From Spirosoma endbachense (GTDB lineage: Bacteria > Bacteroidota > Bacteroidia > Cytophagales > Spirosomataceae): a DNA stretch of 64,000 nucleotides. The notes under the pieces are model-generated. The model made no database searches. It was not told the origin of the DNA and was given only the letters and a program-made list of their open reading frames with translations. The position numbers and the translations under genes were made by a program. Numbering within the stretch: position 1 is the stretch's first letter; the number at the start of each line of letters is the position of its first letter. The stretch is from assembly GCF_010233585.1 (NCBI RefSeq), contig NZ_CP045997.1, forward strand, positions 496,001-560,000, read 5' to 3'. Shown here one piece after another: positions 36,093 to 45,586 of this stretch.

Positions 36093-37970
36093 ATGAAAAA
36101 AAACGCCCGGCTCCTGTATTTACTTACTGTCTGGACATTTTTTGTTGTTTTTCCGTCAACGGCCGCCCCCCGATTCGTTGATGACGAAAACCCACCCACT
36201 GCGTCGCCATCCATCACCTATGTGCTGTCCATGCCGGAACCGCAGACGCACTATTTTGAGGTGGAGTTGCAGTTGAAAAATAGTGCAACTGCCACCAACG
36301 CGAAGAAAAACGGCTATGTCGACATTAAAATGCCCGTCTGGACACCAGGGTCGTATCTGATTCGGGAATATGCTAAAAATGTAGAGGCTTTTACGGCCAC
36401 CAGCACCGGAACGGATAAAATCGTACCGAGCGAAAAAATTCGCAAGAATGCCTGGCGTGTCTATTCGACGGAGGATAACCTCACGATCCGCTATCGGGTT
36501 TATGCCAATGAGCTGACCGTTCGGACGAGTTTCATCGATATCGATCATGGGTACGTAACCCCCGCCAGTATGTTTATGTACCACGATGCGTTGAAAAACC
36601 TGCCGCATCGCGTCATTGTTCAGCCCTATAAAGACTGGAAAGTCGTTACCACGGCCCTGGAGCCCGTTTCGAGTCCGACGGCCCGATATGCCGGCTTTAC
36701 CTACGAAGCACCGGATTTTGACCTGCTGGTCGATTCGCCCATTGAGATCGGAAACCAGCGTACGTTTGGGTTTACGGCCTCAAATGTGCCGCATACGGTA
36801 GCCATGTTCGGGGATGTGTATTTCGATGAACAACGGCTGGCGGCCGATTACAAGCGGGTTTGCGAAGCGGCCGCTTCGGTCGTTGGGGAGCATCCCTGCA
36901 AACAGTATACGTTCATCGTTCACCATATTCCGCAGGGTGGCGGAGGATTGGAGCACCTGAACTCGACCACGCTCGAAACCTATCGGACGGCCTATTCGAC
37001 CGAAACGAATTATAAAAACTTTCTGACACTGGTTGCCCACGAATATTTTCATCTCTGGAACGTAAAGCGCATCCGTCCGGTGGCACTAGGGCCGTTCGAT
37101 TACGAGAATGAGAACTACACGCACATGCTCTGGTTGTCGGAGGGTTGCACGTCCTTCTACGAGGACAACATCCTGCGCCGGGCCGGGTTTCACACACCGG
37201 AGGCTTACCTGACCATTGTGTCCAACGACATCGGAACCATCGAGAATCAACCGGGGGTTCGCGTGCAGTCGGCGGCTGAATCAAGCTGGGATGCCTGGAT
37301 AAAAGGGTATCGCCCGAACGAAAATTCGGCCAATACCACCATCTCGTACTACAGTAAAGGGAGCGTATTGGGAACACTGTTGAACCTCTCGATTCTGGCG
37401 GGCACGAATGGCGAGCGGAGCATGGATGATCTGATGCGGTATCTCTATACGGAATACTACAAGAAACAGAAGCGTGGCTTTACGGACGAGGAGTTTCGAA
37501 AGGCCGCCGAGCAGGTGGCAGGCCGTAAACTCGATGATTTCTTTACCATTGCGGTAAATAGCGCCGAGCCCATCAACTACAACGCCTATTTTGAACCGGT
37601 TGGTCTTCAATTAGCGAATGTCGCCAGCAAAACGCAGGATGGGTTCCTGGGCGCAGCAACGAGCCCGGCCAATGGAAAAGCAACCGTAACCAGCGTTCGG
37701 CGTGGATCAGCCGCGTATACCGACGGGCTGAATGTAGGCGATGAGATCATTTCCGTGGATGGCCTTCGGGTTGGTGATGATCTGTTGCGGTTTGTCAGTG
37801 GTCGGCGCGTGGGTGATGTGCTCAAGGTGCTCGTCAACCGGTCGGGCATTCTTCGGGAATTAAGCATCACGCTGACCCAGAATCCGTTGGCCAGCTACCG
37901 ACTCCAGCCACTGGCCAGTCAAACACCTGCTCAGAAAGCGCTGTATAACAAATGGTTGTTTATAAAGTAG
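36093..37970 (+). CDS. M61 family metallopeptidase with PDZ domain
   Basis: An exported glycyl-aminopeptidase-type enzyme of about 626 residues. A signal peptide (LLYLLTVWTFFVVFPSTAA) is followed by the beta-rich N-domain, then the gluzincin active site LVAHEYFHLWNVKRIRP (HExxH), with the third ligand Glu in LWLSEGCTSFYED, 60 residues later. A PDZ domain closes the protein (GSAAYTDGLNVGDEIISVDG). Members prefer peptides with Gly or Ala at the N-terminus. The ATG at 36093 starts at the signal peptide; 36006 would add 29 unlikely residues. It ends at a strong terminator. Confidence 0.9.
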   Translation: MKKNARLLYLLTVWTFFVVFPSTAAPRFVDDENPPTASPSITYVLSMPEPQTHYFEVELQLKNSATATNAKKNGYVDIKMPVWTPGSYLIREYAKNVEAFTATSTGTDKIVPSEKIRKNAWRVYSTEDNLTIRYRVYANELTVRTSFIDIDHGYVTPASMFMYHDALKNLPHRVIVQPYKDWKVVTTALEPVSSPTARYAGFTYEAPDFDLLVDSPIEIGNQRTFGFTASNVPHTVAMFGDVYFDEQRLAADYKRVCEAAASVVGEHPCKQYTFIVHHIPQGGGGLEHLNSTTLETYRTAYSTETNYKNFLTLVAHEYFHLWNVKRIRPVALGPFDYENENYTHMLWLSEGCTSFYEDNILRRAGFHTPEAYLTIVSNDIGTIENQPGVRVQSAAESSWDAWIKGYRPNENSANTTISYYSKGSVLGTLLNLSILAGTNGERSMDDLMRYLYTEYYKKQKRGFTDEEFRKAAEQVAGRKLDDFFTIAVNSAEPINYNAYFEPVGLQLANVASKTQDGFLGAATSPANGKATVTSVRRGSAAYTDGLNVGDEIISVDGLRVGDDLLRFVSGRRVGDVLKVLVNRSGILRELSITLTQNPLASYRLQPLASQTPAQKALYNKWLFIK

Positions 37971-37987
37971 CGCTGAATTGCTGAACC

Positions 37988-38028
37988 AGCTAAAAAAGGC
38001 CAGACAAAGTGTCTGGCCTTTTTTAGCT
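37988..38028 (+). terminator. M61 gene terminator
   Basis: Two perfectly paired 19-nt arms (37988-38006 and 38010-38028), including GGCCAGACA and TGTCTGGCC, around a 3-nt loop, with an A run before and a T run after the GC core. It lies 18 bp after the stop. Confidence 0.88.
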
Positions 38029-38077
38029 ATAAATCTTTACCCTGTCCTACCTTTGTCATCGTATCGAACACGAATCA

Positions 38078-39163
38078 ATGCCTCCACCGTTACGCTTTGA
38101 ACTCACGACACCCGTTCAGGATGACCGGCCGGTTTATCTATCCGGAAACTTCTGTGATTGGTATCCCGATATCGACGCGTTCCGGATGTGGCCGATGGAA
38201 TCGGGTGGATATGCGCTCGATTTTCCGACGGGAGTACCCTTGCCCGAGGTGCTGGAGTATAAATACACGCGGGGTGGCTGGGATCAGGCCGAACTGGATA
38301 TGGCAGGCGATGTTCCGCCGAATCGCATCAGCCGCCGAAAAACCGGAACCCGACGCGATTATGTGCCCCACTGGCGGTGGTTTGGTCGCTCCTTCAATCC
38401 GGACTTTCTGCCGAAACTTGGCCTGCTGGCTCCGGATTTTACGATCCCGCAATTGGGAACGACGCGCCGGGTTCGTGTTTTAGTCCCCCATGACTACGAT
38501 CAGTCGGACAAACGGTACCCCGTGCTTTATCTCAATGACGGCCAGAATCTGATTGGGGCCGGGTCGGAATATGGTAGCTGGGAAATTGACCGTCGGCTGG
38601 CCGTGCTGGCATCCCGACACCACCACGAGCTGATCGTGGTCGCCATCGATCACGGGGGCGTAAACCGGGTTCGTGAGTTTACCCCTGAGATGACAATGGC
38701 AGGAACCGGTGACGGTCGGAACTATCTGGACTTTCTGGTGCGAACGTTGAAACCGTACATCGACTCGATATTTCGTTCGCTGCCGGATGCTGTCAACACC
38801 GGAATCGGTGGCAGTTCGCTCGGGGGACTGATCAGCCTGTATGGTGGGCTATTGCATCCCGCAACGTTCGGACGGCTGCTGGTTTTTTCGCCATCGCTCT
38901 GGATTTCTAAAAACGTTTTGTCAGAGGCTGCCCGGTTCCGGGTTGAGGAACCGACAAAAGTATACGCTTTTGGTGGCGCAAAGGAGTCGAAATTCATGGT
39001 TCAAAGCCTGAAACAGCTAATTGACGCGCTGGACCATTCGCCCGGCCGGAACCGCATCGAAACGCAACTGCTTATTGATCCGAAAGGGCAGCATAGTGAA
39101 TCATACTGGGGACATGAGTTTCCGAAAGCCGTGGAATGGCTGTTTTACGGAACGATTCCCTAA
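38078..39163 (+). CDS. Esterase with N-terminal carbohydrate-binding-like domain
   Basis: A 361-residue alpha/beta hydrolase. The first 110 residues are an AMPK/CBM48-like beta domain (RPVYLSGNFCDWYPDIDAF). The catalytic part is of the esterase D type: RYPVLYLNDGQNLIGAGS, nucleophile in GIGGSSLGGLISLYG (GxSxG) and His in the GQHSESYWGHEFP loop. Related enzymes hydrolyse siderophore or acyl-sugar esters. No signal peptide is visible, so it is probably cytosolic. The neighbour 45 bp downstream is leucyl aminopeptidase. Confidence 0.8.
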   Translation: MPPPLRFELTTPVQDDRPVYLSGNFCDWYPDIDAFRMWPMESGGYALDFPTGVPLPEVLEYKYTRGGWDQAELDMAGDVPPNRISRRKTGTRRDYVPHWRWFGRSFNPDFLPKLGLLAPDFTIPQLGTTRRVRVLVPHDYDQSDKRYPVLYLNDGQNLIGAGSEYGSWEIDRRLAVLASRHHHELIVVAIDHGGVNRVREFTPEMTMAGTGDGRNYLDFLVRTLKPYIDSIFRSLPDAVNTGIGGSSLGGLISLYGGLLHPATFGRLLVFSPSLWISKNVLSEAARFRVEEPTKVYAFGGAKESKFMVQSLKQLIDALDHSPGRNRIETQLLIDPKGQHSESYWGHEFPKAVEWLFYGTIP

Positions 39164-39208
39164 GGGAGAAAAAGAAGGATAGCAACTGGATTTATCGCTT
39201 GACTTGAT

Positions 39209-40696
39209 ATGCAGATTGTCGTACAGTCGCAGGCCGTTTCGGCGGATGCGCACATTATTCCGGTCCGTAAAACCGAGGAGTTAGCCGAAACACTCCGTAC
39301 GATAGCGGACGCACTTGGATTGCCCACGTCGATCCTACAGGCTGATTTTAAGGCTGATTTTCAGGAGTTTTTGCCGCTTTATCAGCCCGGCGGTCAACGC
39401 ATCTATTTGCTTGGCCTGGGTGAGAATCCCGGATCGATCGACTGGCTTAAAGCGTTTCGAAAACTGTTTTTTACGCAGAAAGATCGATTGCCACAACAGG
39501 TTAGCGTGGCGTTAGCGGCTTTTGACGGCGAGGTTGTCGAAGCGGTCGTACTGGGCATTCGTGCCGGCGGCTACGATCTTCGGCTCTATCAAACCGAAAA
39601 GAGCGATCCGTCGGCCTTTTACGCAGCCGATGGCGTTCTTACCCTCGTCCTTGCCGAACGTTCCCTTGAGCTGGCACGACAGGCGCTGGTGCAGGCCGAA
39701 GCCATAGCGCAGACGCAGCGCGAAATGCTCGACCTGATGAATGCGCCGGCCAATTATAAAAATCCGCAGACACTGGCCAACTGGACCAGTCAATCGGGTC
39801 TGACACATGGATACGCCGTAACCATTCTCGACAAAGCCGAACTCGAACGGCAGGGTCTGGGGGCTTTACTCAGCGTGAGCCAGGGGAGTGAGGTTCCGCC
39901 CGTACTAATCATTGCGGAGTATAAACCCGACATGACGAACCAACCGTCGGATCAGCCCCTGCCTAAAGTGGGCCTGGTCGGAAAGGGCGTCACGTTCGAT
40001 ACCGGCGGTATTTCAATCAAGACATCCGCCAGCATGCACCTCATGAAGAGCGATATGGGGGGAGCAGCCGCTGTGCTGGGTACGGTTGAGGTAGCGGCTA
40101 AATTGAAACTGCCCGTTCATGTGATTGGTATTGTCCCGTCGACGGAAAACAGCGTCGATGGGCGCTCGACCAAACCGGGGGATGTCATAACCTCGTACAG
40201 TGGCAAAACCATTGAAATCATTGATACCGATGCCGAAGGACGGGTGATCCTGGCCGATGGTCTGGGGTATATGGTTCGCCATTTTAAGCCCGACGTACTG
40301 ATCGACCTGGCTACGTTGACGGGAAGTGTCATTGCCGCGCTTGGTTACCACGCGGCTGGACTCTTTACCCCGAATGATGCATTGGCCGCTGAACTCACCA
40401 GGGCCGCCGATCAGACGGGAGAGCGTATCTGGCGGATGCCCATCTGGGATGTCTACAAAGAAGACATTAAATCTGACGTGGCCGATCTGAAAAACTTTAG
40501 CGGTAAACCCATTGCCGGGTCCATTAGTGCGGCCAAGTTTCTGGAAGTATTTTCCGAGAAGCACCCCGCCTGGGCGCATCTCGATATTGCCGGAATGGCC
40601 TTCGCGGATACCGAATTCGGTTCACAGAAAAATGCCACTGGATTCGGCATCCGGCTGTTGATCGATTATTTGCGCCAATTAGCAGAACGCAAGTAG
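39209..40696 (+). CDS. pepA: Leucyl aminopeptidase (M17)
   Basis: A cytosolic hexameric two-metal enzyme that removes N-terminal residues. The 495-residue protein shows the M17 active site: VGKGVTFDTGGISIKTSASM (Lys and Asp ligands), then MHLMKSDMGGAAAVLGT with Lys and Asp, and IEIIDTDAEGRVILADGL, the NTDAEGR signature in which Asp replaces the usual first Asn. The C-terminal catalytic half ends in the PAWAHLDIAG motif. The N-terminal domain is the usual variable macro-like domain. It follows the esterase by 45 bp, perhaps as one transcript for peptide and ester breakdown. Confidence 0.93.
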   Translation: MQIVVQSQAVSADAHIIPVRKTEELAETLRTIADALGLPTSILQADFKADFQEFLPLYQPGGQRIYLLGLGENPGSIDWLKAFRKLFFTQKDRLPQQVSVALAAFDGEVVEAVVLGIRAGGYDLRLYQTEKSDPSAFYAADGVLTLVLAERSLELARQALVQAEAIAQTQREMLDLMNAPANYKNPQTLANWTSQSGLTHGYAVTILDKAELERQGLGALLSVSQGSEVPPVLIIAEYKPDMTNQPSDQPLPKVGLVGKGVTFDTGGISIKTSASMHLMKSDMGGAAAVLGTVEVAAKLKLPVHVIGIVPSTENSVDGRSTKPGDVITSYSGKTIEIIDTDAEGRVILADGLGYMVRHFKPDVLIDLATLTGSVIAALGYHAAGLFTPNDALAAELTRAADQTGERIWRMPIWDVYKEDIKSDVADLKNFSGKPIAGSISAAKFLEVFSEKHPAWAHLDIAGMAFADTEFGSQKNATGFGIRLLIDYLRQLAERK

Positions 40697-40841
40697 CTGG
40701 TTTTTGTCGAGCCGATTACTAATTGACTGGCTTGGGAGCTACTAAGGCCGGTTGAGGCCATCAGTGAATAGAAAACAGACCTGAGTAGACAAAAATCAGC
40801 CCGCTTTTCTTTATCTTTTTGGCATCCAAACTGCATACTCT

Positions 40842-42053
40842 ATGGGTTCGCTGTCATTTTTGTGCATTGCCACCTTTTTCAAGGGAGAGGAGTTCATGCG
40901 CACCTGCAAAGCGTTAGGCAATACGGTTTATCTGCTGACCGATCAGAAATTAGCGGATAAAGACTGGCCTCGCGACGCAATCGACGAGTTTTTCTTCCTG
41001 CCATCACCCAGTAACTCTTCCGACAGTCTGGATCAGCTGATTGCGGGACTGGCGCATGCGATGCGTTCCCGTCCGATCGATCGGGTTGTGGCGCTGGATG
41101 ACTTCGACGTGGAGAAAGGAGCGCTCATTCGGGAAACGTTCCGGATTCCGGGAATGGGGCAGACGACCGCCCGCTTCTTTCGGGATAAACTGGCGATGCG
41201 CATGCGGGCGGCCGCCGATGGTATTCGGGTCCCCGCCTTCAGTGGCCTGTTTCACGATGAGACGATTACCCGTTTCCTGCAATCGACCGAAGCGCCCTGG
41301 CTCATCAAACCCCGTTCGGAAGCGTCGGCTACCGGTATTCAGAAGGTGCATTCGCTGGATGAAGCCTGGTCGGTGATTCACAGGCTGGGTGATCGGCGGC
41401 ATGAGTTCCTGATCGAACAGTTTAAGCCCGGTCGGGTCTATCACGTCGATTCGCTGTCGTACGACGGACAGGTCGTCTTTACCCGAGCCAGTAAATACCT
41501 GGCTACCCCCATGGAGGTTGCGCACGGAGGGGGCGTATTCCGAACCATAAACATCGCCCCCGATTCGCCCGAAACCGAACCGCTATACGCCCTGAATATC
41601 CGGGTTATGAATGCGTTTGGTATGCGGCATAGCGCGTCGCATTCGGAGTACATCCTGGGCGACCATGACGGCGAACTGTATTTTCTGGAAACGGCGTCGC
41701 GAGTAGGCGGAGCGCACATTGCCGAGATGGTCGAAGCGGCATCTGGCATTAACCTCTGGCGGGAATGGGCGATTCTGGAAGATGCCGTTGCGCGGGGAAA
41801 AACCTACGAGGTTCCGGCCGATCAACCGCAGTATGCCGGTTTGATTGTTTCACTGGCGCGGCAGCAGTGGCCCGATCAGTCGCGGTTTACGGACCCCGAA
41901 ATCTGGTGGCGCATGAACCGCGAATACCACGTAGGCCTGATCGTCCGCTCCGGGCAGCCCGCCCGAATCCAGGAATTGCTCGACGACTACATGAACCGGA
42001 TTTACGCCGAATTCCACGCATCAGCCCCCGTTCCCGATAAACCGACGAGTTAA
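40842..42053 (+). CDS. ATP-grasp domain protein, ligase of unknown substrate
   Basis: A 403-residue enzyme with the biotin carboxylase-like ATP-grasp layout. The pre-grasp domain starts at SLSFLCIATFFKGEEFMRTC. The grasp fold includes the DKLAMRMRAAADGIRVPAF lid, the ATP lysine in WLIKPRSEASATGIQKV, and the metal site in GELYFLETASRVGGAHIAEM with its Glu-x-x-x-Arg. Such proteins join a carboxylate to an amine or thiol using ATP, for instance in peptide or amino-acid derivatives. No other biosynthetic gene is adjacent, so the substrate cannot be inferred. Its own promoter is likely because the pepA stop is 145 bp upstream. Confidence 0.85.
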   Translation: MGSLSFLCIATFFKGEEFMRTCKALGNTVYLLTDQKLADKDWPRDAIDEFFFLPSPSNSSDSLDQLIAGLAHAMRSRPIDRVVALDDFDVEKGALIRETFRIPGMGQTTARFFRDKLAMRMRAAADGIRVPAFSGLFHDETITRFLQSTEAPWLIKPRSEASATGIQKVHSLDEAWSVIHRLGDRRHEFLIEQFKPGRVYHVDSLSYDGQVVFTRASKYLATPMEVAHGGGVFRTINIAPDSPETEPLYALNIRVMNAFGMRHSASHSEYILGDHDGELYFLETASRVGGAHIAEMVEAASGINLWREWAILEDAVARGKTYEVPADQPQYAGLIVSLARQQWPDQSRFTDPEIWWRMNREYHVGLIVRSGQPARIQELLDDYMNRIYAEFHASAPVPDKPTS

Positions 42054-42111
42054 CGATCGCTTTCCGTTTTCCGGGGGGAGTGCTGATGCCTGCACCTGCG
42101 CAAACCGAACC

Positions 42112-42360
42112 CTACAAAACGCCATTGCGCTCCCCGGTGGCCTGCCAGTCGGCATCCATCTGCAGAAACCGCTGAGCGACAGTGGCTAAAAACGTGTCGT
42201 CGAGCATCGTCGAAACGTCATCGGTTTCGGTCAGGTCCATCTCGCTGATTTTATAGGTCTGTTCATAGGGGCCTGCTTCAATCTTGACAATATATTTGCT
42301 GTTCCAGGCGTAGAGGCCAATGCGGAACTGGGAATGCGGAATATCCTGAACGAAGCGCAT
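42112..42360 (-). CDS. Conserved small hypothetical protein
   Basis: An 82-residue acidic protein (MRFVQDIPHSQFRIGLYAWN, then KYIVKIEAGPYEQTYKI). It has a beta-rich first half and a C-terminal helix (DDTFLATVAQRFLQMDADW). I recall no named family, although similar proteins of this size are common in the phylum. It is convergent with the ATP-grasp gene and starts only 20 bp from the divergent TPR gene. Confidence 0.6.
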   Translation of the reverse strand: MRFVQDIPHSQFRIGLYAWNSKYIVKIEAGPYEQTYKISEMDLTETDDVSTMLDDTFLATVAQRFLQMDADWQATGERNGVL

Positions 42361-42380
42361 GTGTTAACGACTTATGACGA

Positions 42381-43487
42381 ATGAATACGGTAGACTGTAA
42401 ACTAACCAGGGAATTGGCAGACGGTAGGGATCTGCTGACAAAAATAAGAAAGGATTGCCTGCGCTTCGGTATCTTTTTAGTAGCGAGTATCGGTTATTCA
42501 TGCGGAATAACATCCTGTACAAAGGATACCGACGAAGCGGCTCAGTTTTTTTTGCGTGGGAATGTACAGCTGCAAAAACGGGAATATCGGGAGGCCATTC
42601 GATTTTACTCGGAAGCGCTGGAAAAAAAGCCGGATTTTGCGGATGCGTTTAATAACCGGGGACTGGCCAGATTCCGGAATGACGACCGCGAAGGAGCCCT
42701 GGCTGATTATACCCGTGCCATTCAGGCCGACCCCGATTTTGGCGCAGCGTATTTAAATCGCGCGGAGGTATTGCTCGAAACCGGCGATGCGACGGGTAGC
42801 CTGGCTGATCTGCAACGGATCGAAAAGGAGTACAAAGACTCTACCTACTACCAGAGCCGGTTGGGAGATGCTTACGTTCGGCTCAACAAGGCCTCACAGG
42901 CCCAGGCAGCCTACGACCGGGCGCTCCAGCTCGATGCCCGAAACAGCGAAGCACTGACCAATCGGGGTGCGTACTATTTTAGTCAGAAAGCCTACGAGCA
43001 GGCCCGCCAGGACATCGATAAGGCATTACAACTCAATCCGAAACAGGATGCTGCGCTGAATAACCAAAGCCTGCTCCTGGCGCGGGAGGGGAAATTTACC
43101 GATGCGCTGGCGTATGTTAACCGGGCCTTGACGGCAAAACCGAATCAACCGTATTACCTCAATAACAAGGCGTATCTGCTGCTGATGCTGAACCGACCGG
43201 CCGAAGCGCTGCCGCTGGTGCAGGAATCCCTTCGACTCGATGCGTCGAACGCCTGGGCCCACCGGACGCTGGGCATCTATTACCTGAAGCAGAAACAGTC
43301 GTCGCAGGCTCTGACCGAATTCAGGCAGGCCGAAAAACTGGATGCCTCCGTCGATCAATTGTATTATTACCTGGGAATGGCTGAATTGGCCCTCGGTAAT
43401 CAGTCCGGAGCCTGCCAAGCCTGGCAACGGGGCGAATCGGCGGGTGACGAGCAGGCGCGTACCGAACGATCGGCGCGTTGCCGATAG
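42381..43487 (+). CDS. TPR-repeat lipoprotein
   Basis: A 368-residue protein with a hydrophobic segment (FGIFLVASIGYSCGITSC) whose ITSC is a lipobox candidate. At least eight TPR units follow: FLRGNVQLQKREYREAIRFY, YLNRAEVLLETGDATGSLAD and similar. It probably sits in a membrane facing the periplasm and acts as a protein scaffold. The ATG at 42381 gives a 30-residue charged N-region before the signal, which is long; a later start is possible but no better ATG is visible. Confidence 0.75.
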   Translation: MNTVDCKLTRELADGRDLLTKIRKDCLRFGIFLVASIGYSCGITSCTKDTDEAAQFFLRGNVQLQKREYREAIRFYSEALEKKPDFADAFNNRGLARFRNDDREGALADYTRAIQADPDFGAAYLNRAEVLLETGDATGSLADLQRIEKEYKDSTYYQSRLGDAYVRLNKASQAQAAYDRALQLDARNSEALTNRGAYYFSQKAYEQARQDIDKALQLNPKQDAALNNQSLLLAREGKFTDALAYVNRALTAKPNQPYYLNNKAYLLLMLNRPAEALPLVQESLRLDASNAWAHRTLGIYYLKQKQSSQALTEFRQAEKLDASVDQLYYYLGMAELALGNQSGACQAWQRGESAGDEQARTERSARCR

Positions 43488-43531
43488 GAGCAGAGGCCGC
43501 CTACAGACCCGATGCCCTAGATTCCGGTCGG

Positions 43532-43565
43532 TTTGTTGATAATTTATTTGAATCCTGTAACTTTG
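43532..43565 (+). promoter_or_regulatory. Candidate AraC-gene promoter
   Basis: TTTG (43532-43535), a 22-bp spacer and TAACTTTG (43558-43565), an exact TAnnTTTG. It lies 3 bp before the likely ATG, so the transcript would be leaderless or the true start lies a few codons downstream. Confidence 0.45.
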
Positions 43566-43568
43566 GGT

Positions 43569-44471
43569 ATGTCAACGATCGAAACACTTGAAGATTTCTA
43601 CCAGCGAAAAATGAACTGGTTACCTGATACGCTCCAGCAGGATATTGGTCATTTTAACGTATTTCGCCTGGAAGATTGCATCGGCCCTCACAGTACCCCG
43701 GTCATTTACAGCCGTCGTGACTTTTACAAAATAACCCTGATCCGGGGCCGAAATGTCTATCATTACGCGGATAAAAGCATCGAGATTGCCGGTACGACGC
43801 TGATGTTCTTCAATCCACAGGTCCCTTATTCCTGGGAATCGCTGTCCGACGATAAAACGGGCTATTTCTGTATTTTCAAAGAAGCCTTTTTTACCGAGAA
43901 GATTCGGGGCAGCCTGAATGAACTGCCGATGTTTGTTACCGGGGGGAAGCCAACGTACCTTCTGGACGAGCGTCAGGATGAACACGTCAGTGCTATTTTT
44001 CAGCGGATGATGGGTGAAATCAGTTCGGATTACCGATTCAAATACGATTTGCTGCGAAATTACGTCATGGAGCTTATCCATTATGCCCTGAAACTGGAGC
44101 CATCCGAAACCCTCTATCAGCACCCGGACGCGAACTCCCGGATCACCGCCGTTTTTACCGAATTACTCGAACGGCAGTTCCCGATCGAGTCACCCTCACA
44201 ACGGTTCATGCTCCGATCGGCTGCCGATTATGCGCAGCGTCTGGCGGTCCACGTCAATCACCTGAACCGGGCCATCCGGGCAACCACCGGCAAAACAACC
44301 ACCGAGCATATTTCCGAACGGCTAGTCAGTGAGGCCGGGGCGTTGTTGAAGCATACGAACTGGAACATTGCTGAAATCAGTTACAGTCTGGGTTTTGAAG
44401 AACCGTCGCATTTCAACAATTTCTTTAAAAAACATACACGGCTAACCCCATCCGCATTTCGAATTGTTTGA
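43569..44471 (+). CDS. AraC family transcriptional regulator
   Basis: A 300-residue regulator. Residues about 1-185 form a cupin-like sensor domain with a HSTPVIYSRRDFYKITLIRG core. The C-terminal AraC domain has a first helix-turn-helix (YAQRLAVHVNHLNRAIRATT) and a second (WNIAEISYSLGFEEPSHFNN), followed by KHTRLTPSAFR. This is the type that in Bacteroidota often responds to small hydrophobic or catechol-like signals. No obvious target gene is adjacent; the LysR gene is convergent. The ATG at 43569 is preferred over 43533, which lies in the promoter. Confidence 0.88.
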   Translation: MSTIETLEDFYQRKMNWLPDTLQQDIGHFNVFRLEDCIGPHSTPVIYSRRDFYKITLIRGRNVYHYADKSIEIAGTTLMFFNPQVPYSWESLSDDKTGYFCIFKEAFFTEKIRGSLNELPMFVTGGKPTYLLDERQDEHVSAIFQRMMGEISSDYRFKYDLLRNYVMELIHYALKLEPSETLYQHPDANSRITAVFTELLERQFPIESPSQRFMLRSAADYAQRLAVHVNHLNRAIRATTGKTTTEHISERLVSEAGALLKHTNWNIAEISYSLGFEEPSHFNNFFKKHTRLTPSAFRIV

Positions 44472-44505
44472 ATTTTGCAAGCACCTGCTTGGCTAAGGCT
44501 ATTCA

Positions 44506-45429
44506 CTATGGCGTAACTGCTCCCGGCATCTTGATCAATCCTGCCAGCGACTGTACTAATGGTGTTGGATGGTCGGATTTGTGAATCAGAATATGCTGAA
44601 TAACAACCTGTTTGAAAGGCGTCCCATCGGCGTTAAGAATAGGCATCGATAGCAGACTAGGTTCCTGACTTAAATCCAGAGCGGCTGGAATAAAGGCAAT
44701 CCCTTTCCCCAGTCGAACCATACTTTTTAACAAGTCAAAGGAAGGCACTTGCTGGACGATGTTGCTGGACCGGTTAATATTCGCCAGGCGACAGATCTCC
44801 TCCGCCTGCATGAAAAATACCCCGGCCACCTGTCCAACGTCAATCCACTTTTCGTGTTGTATCTGCTCCAGCAGGACCCCTTTTTGAGTAGCCAGCGGGT
44901 GGTTCCGGTTCATCAGGATCGAATAATCGGCTTCAGCATAGGGAGTCGCCGATAATCCGTCGCAGACTAACGGTAGAACGGTCATCCCCAGATCAACCCG
45001 CTCAGCAGCGACCCATTCCTGGACCTCCGTCGTATTCGATAACTCAACGAGTTTAATGGATAGGGTGGGAAAGTGGGTTGAGAAAAGTTCGAGCATCCCC
45101 ATGATTCGTTCGGGCAGAATAAATTTGAAAACGCCCAGTGTAATAGCCTGTTGATTGGCCACCGTCTGTCGAACCGTGCGAATCGCTTTCTCACTCAGTT
45201 GCAGAATACGCTCAGCATCGATCAGAAAAAGGGCGCCCGCTTCGGTTAATTCCACTTTATGCCATTTGGACCGCTGGATACCCACGAATAGCTCGACCCC
45301 CAGTTCAACTTCCAACAGCTTAATCTGCTGACTCAATGCAGATTGCGTAACGAATAGCTTCTTCGCGGCTCGGCCAAAATGCAATTCATGGGCAACCCCC
45401 ACAAAATAGGTTAACTGGCGTAATTCCAT
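44506..45429 (-). CDS. LysR family transcriptional regulator
   Basis: A 307-residue LysR-type regulator: the N-terminal winged helix (MELRQLTYFVGVAHELHFGR, then FVTQSALSQQIKLLEVELGV) and a periplasmic-binding-like effector domain from about residue 90 (AITLGVFKFILPERIMGMLE). It is divergent from a carboxylesterase gene, with an inverted repeat of LysR-box type in the 157-bp gap, the standard arrangement for regulating both genes. The inducer is unknown. Confidence 0.92.
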   Translation of the reverse strand: MELRQLTYFVGVAHELHFGRAAKKLFVTQSALSQQIKLLEVELGVELFVGIQRSKWHKVELTEAGALFLIDAERILQLSEKAIRTVRQTVANQQAITLGVFKFILPERIMGMLELFSTHFPTLSIKLVELSNTTEVQEWVAAERVDLGMTVLPLVCDGLSATPYAEADYSILMNRNHPLATQKGVLLEQIQHEKWIDVGQVAGVFFMQAEEICRLANINRSSNIVQQVPSFDLLKSMVRLGKGIAFIPAALDLSQEPSLLSMPILNADGTPFKQVVIQHILIHKSDHPTPLVQSLAGLIKMPGAVTP

Positions 45430-45470
45430 AAGTCAATCCCACATGATATGTCCGGGGGTGAGCGAAGATA

Positions 45471-45497
45471 CTATTGATTAGTTTTTCTAATCAGTAG
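45471..45497. promoter_or_regulatory. LysR-type operator candidate
   Basis: Arms CTATTGATTAG and CTAATCAGTAG with a TTTTT spacer pair at 10 of 11 positions. The core ATTAG-N5-CTAAT has the T-N-A symmetry of LysR boxes and lies between the divergent LysR and esterase genes. Confidence 0.55.
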
Positions 45498-45586
45498 TTA
45501 AGAAAATATAATTGGATAAATAAAACGTTACGTTGTCTTTTTGTAAGCAGATACGCATGAACTACTGATATACGAGCCCTATACAC

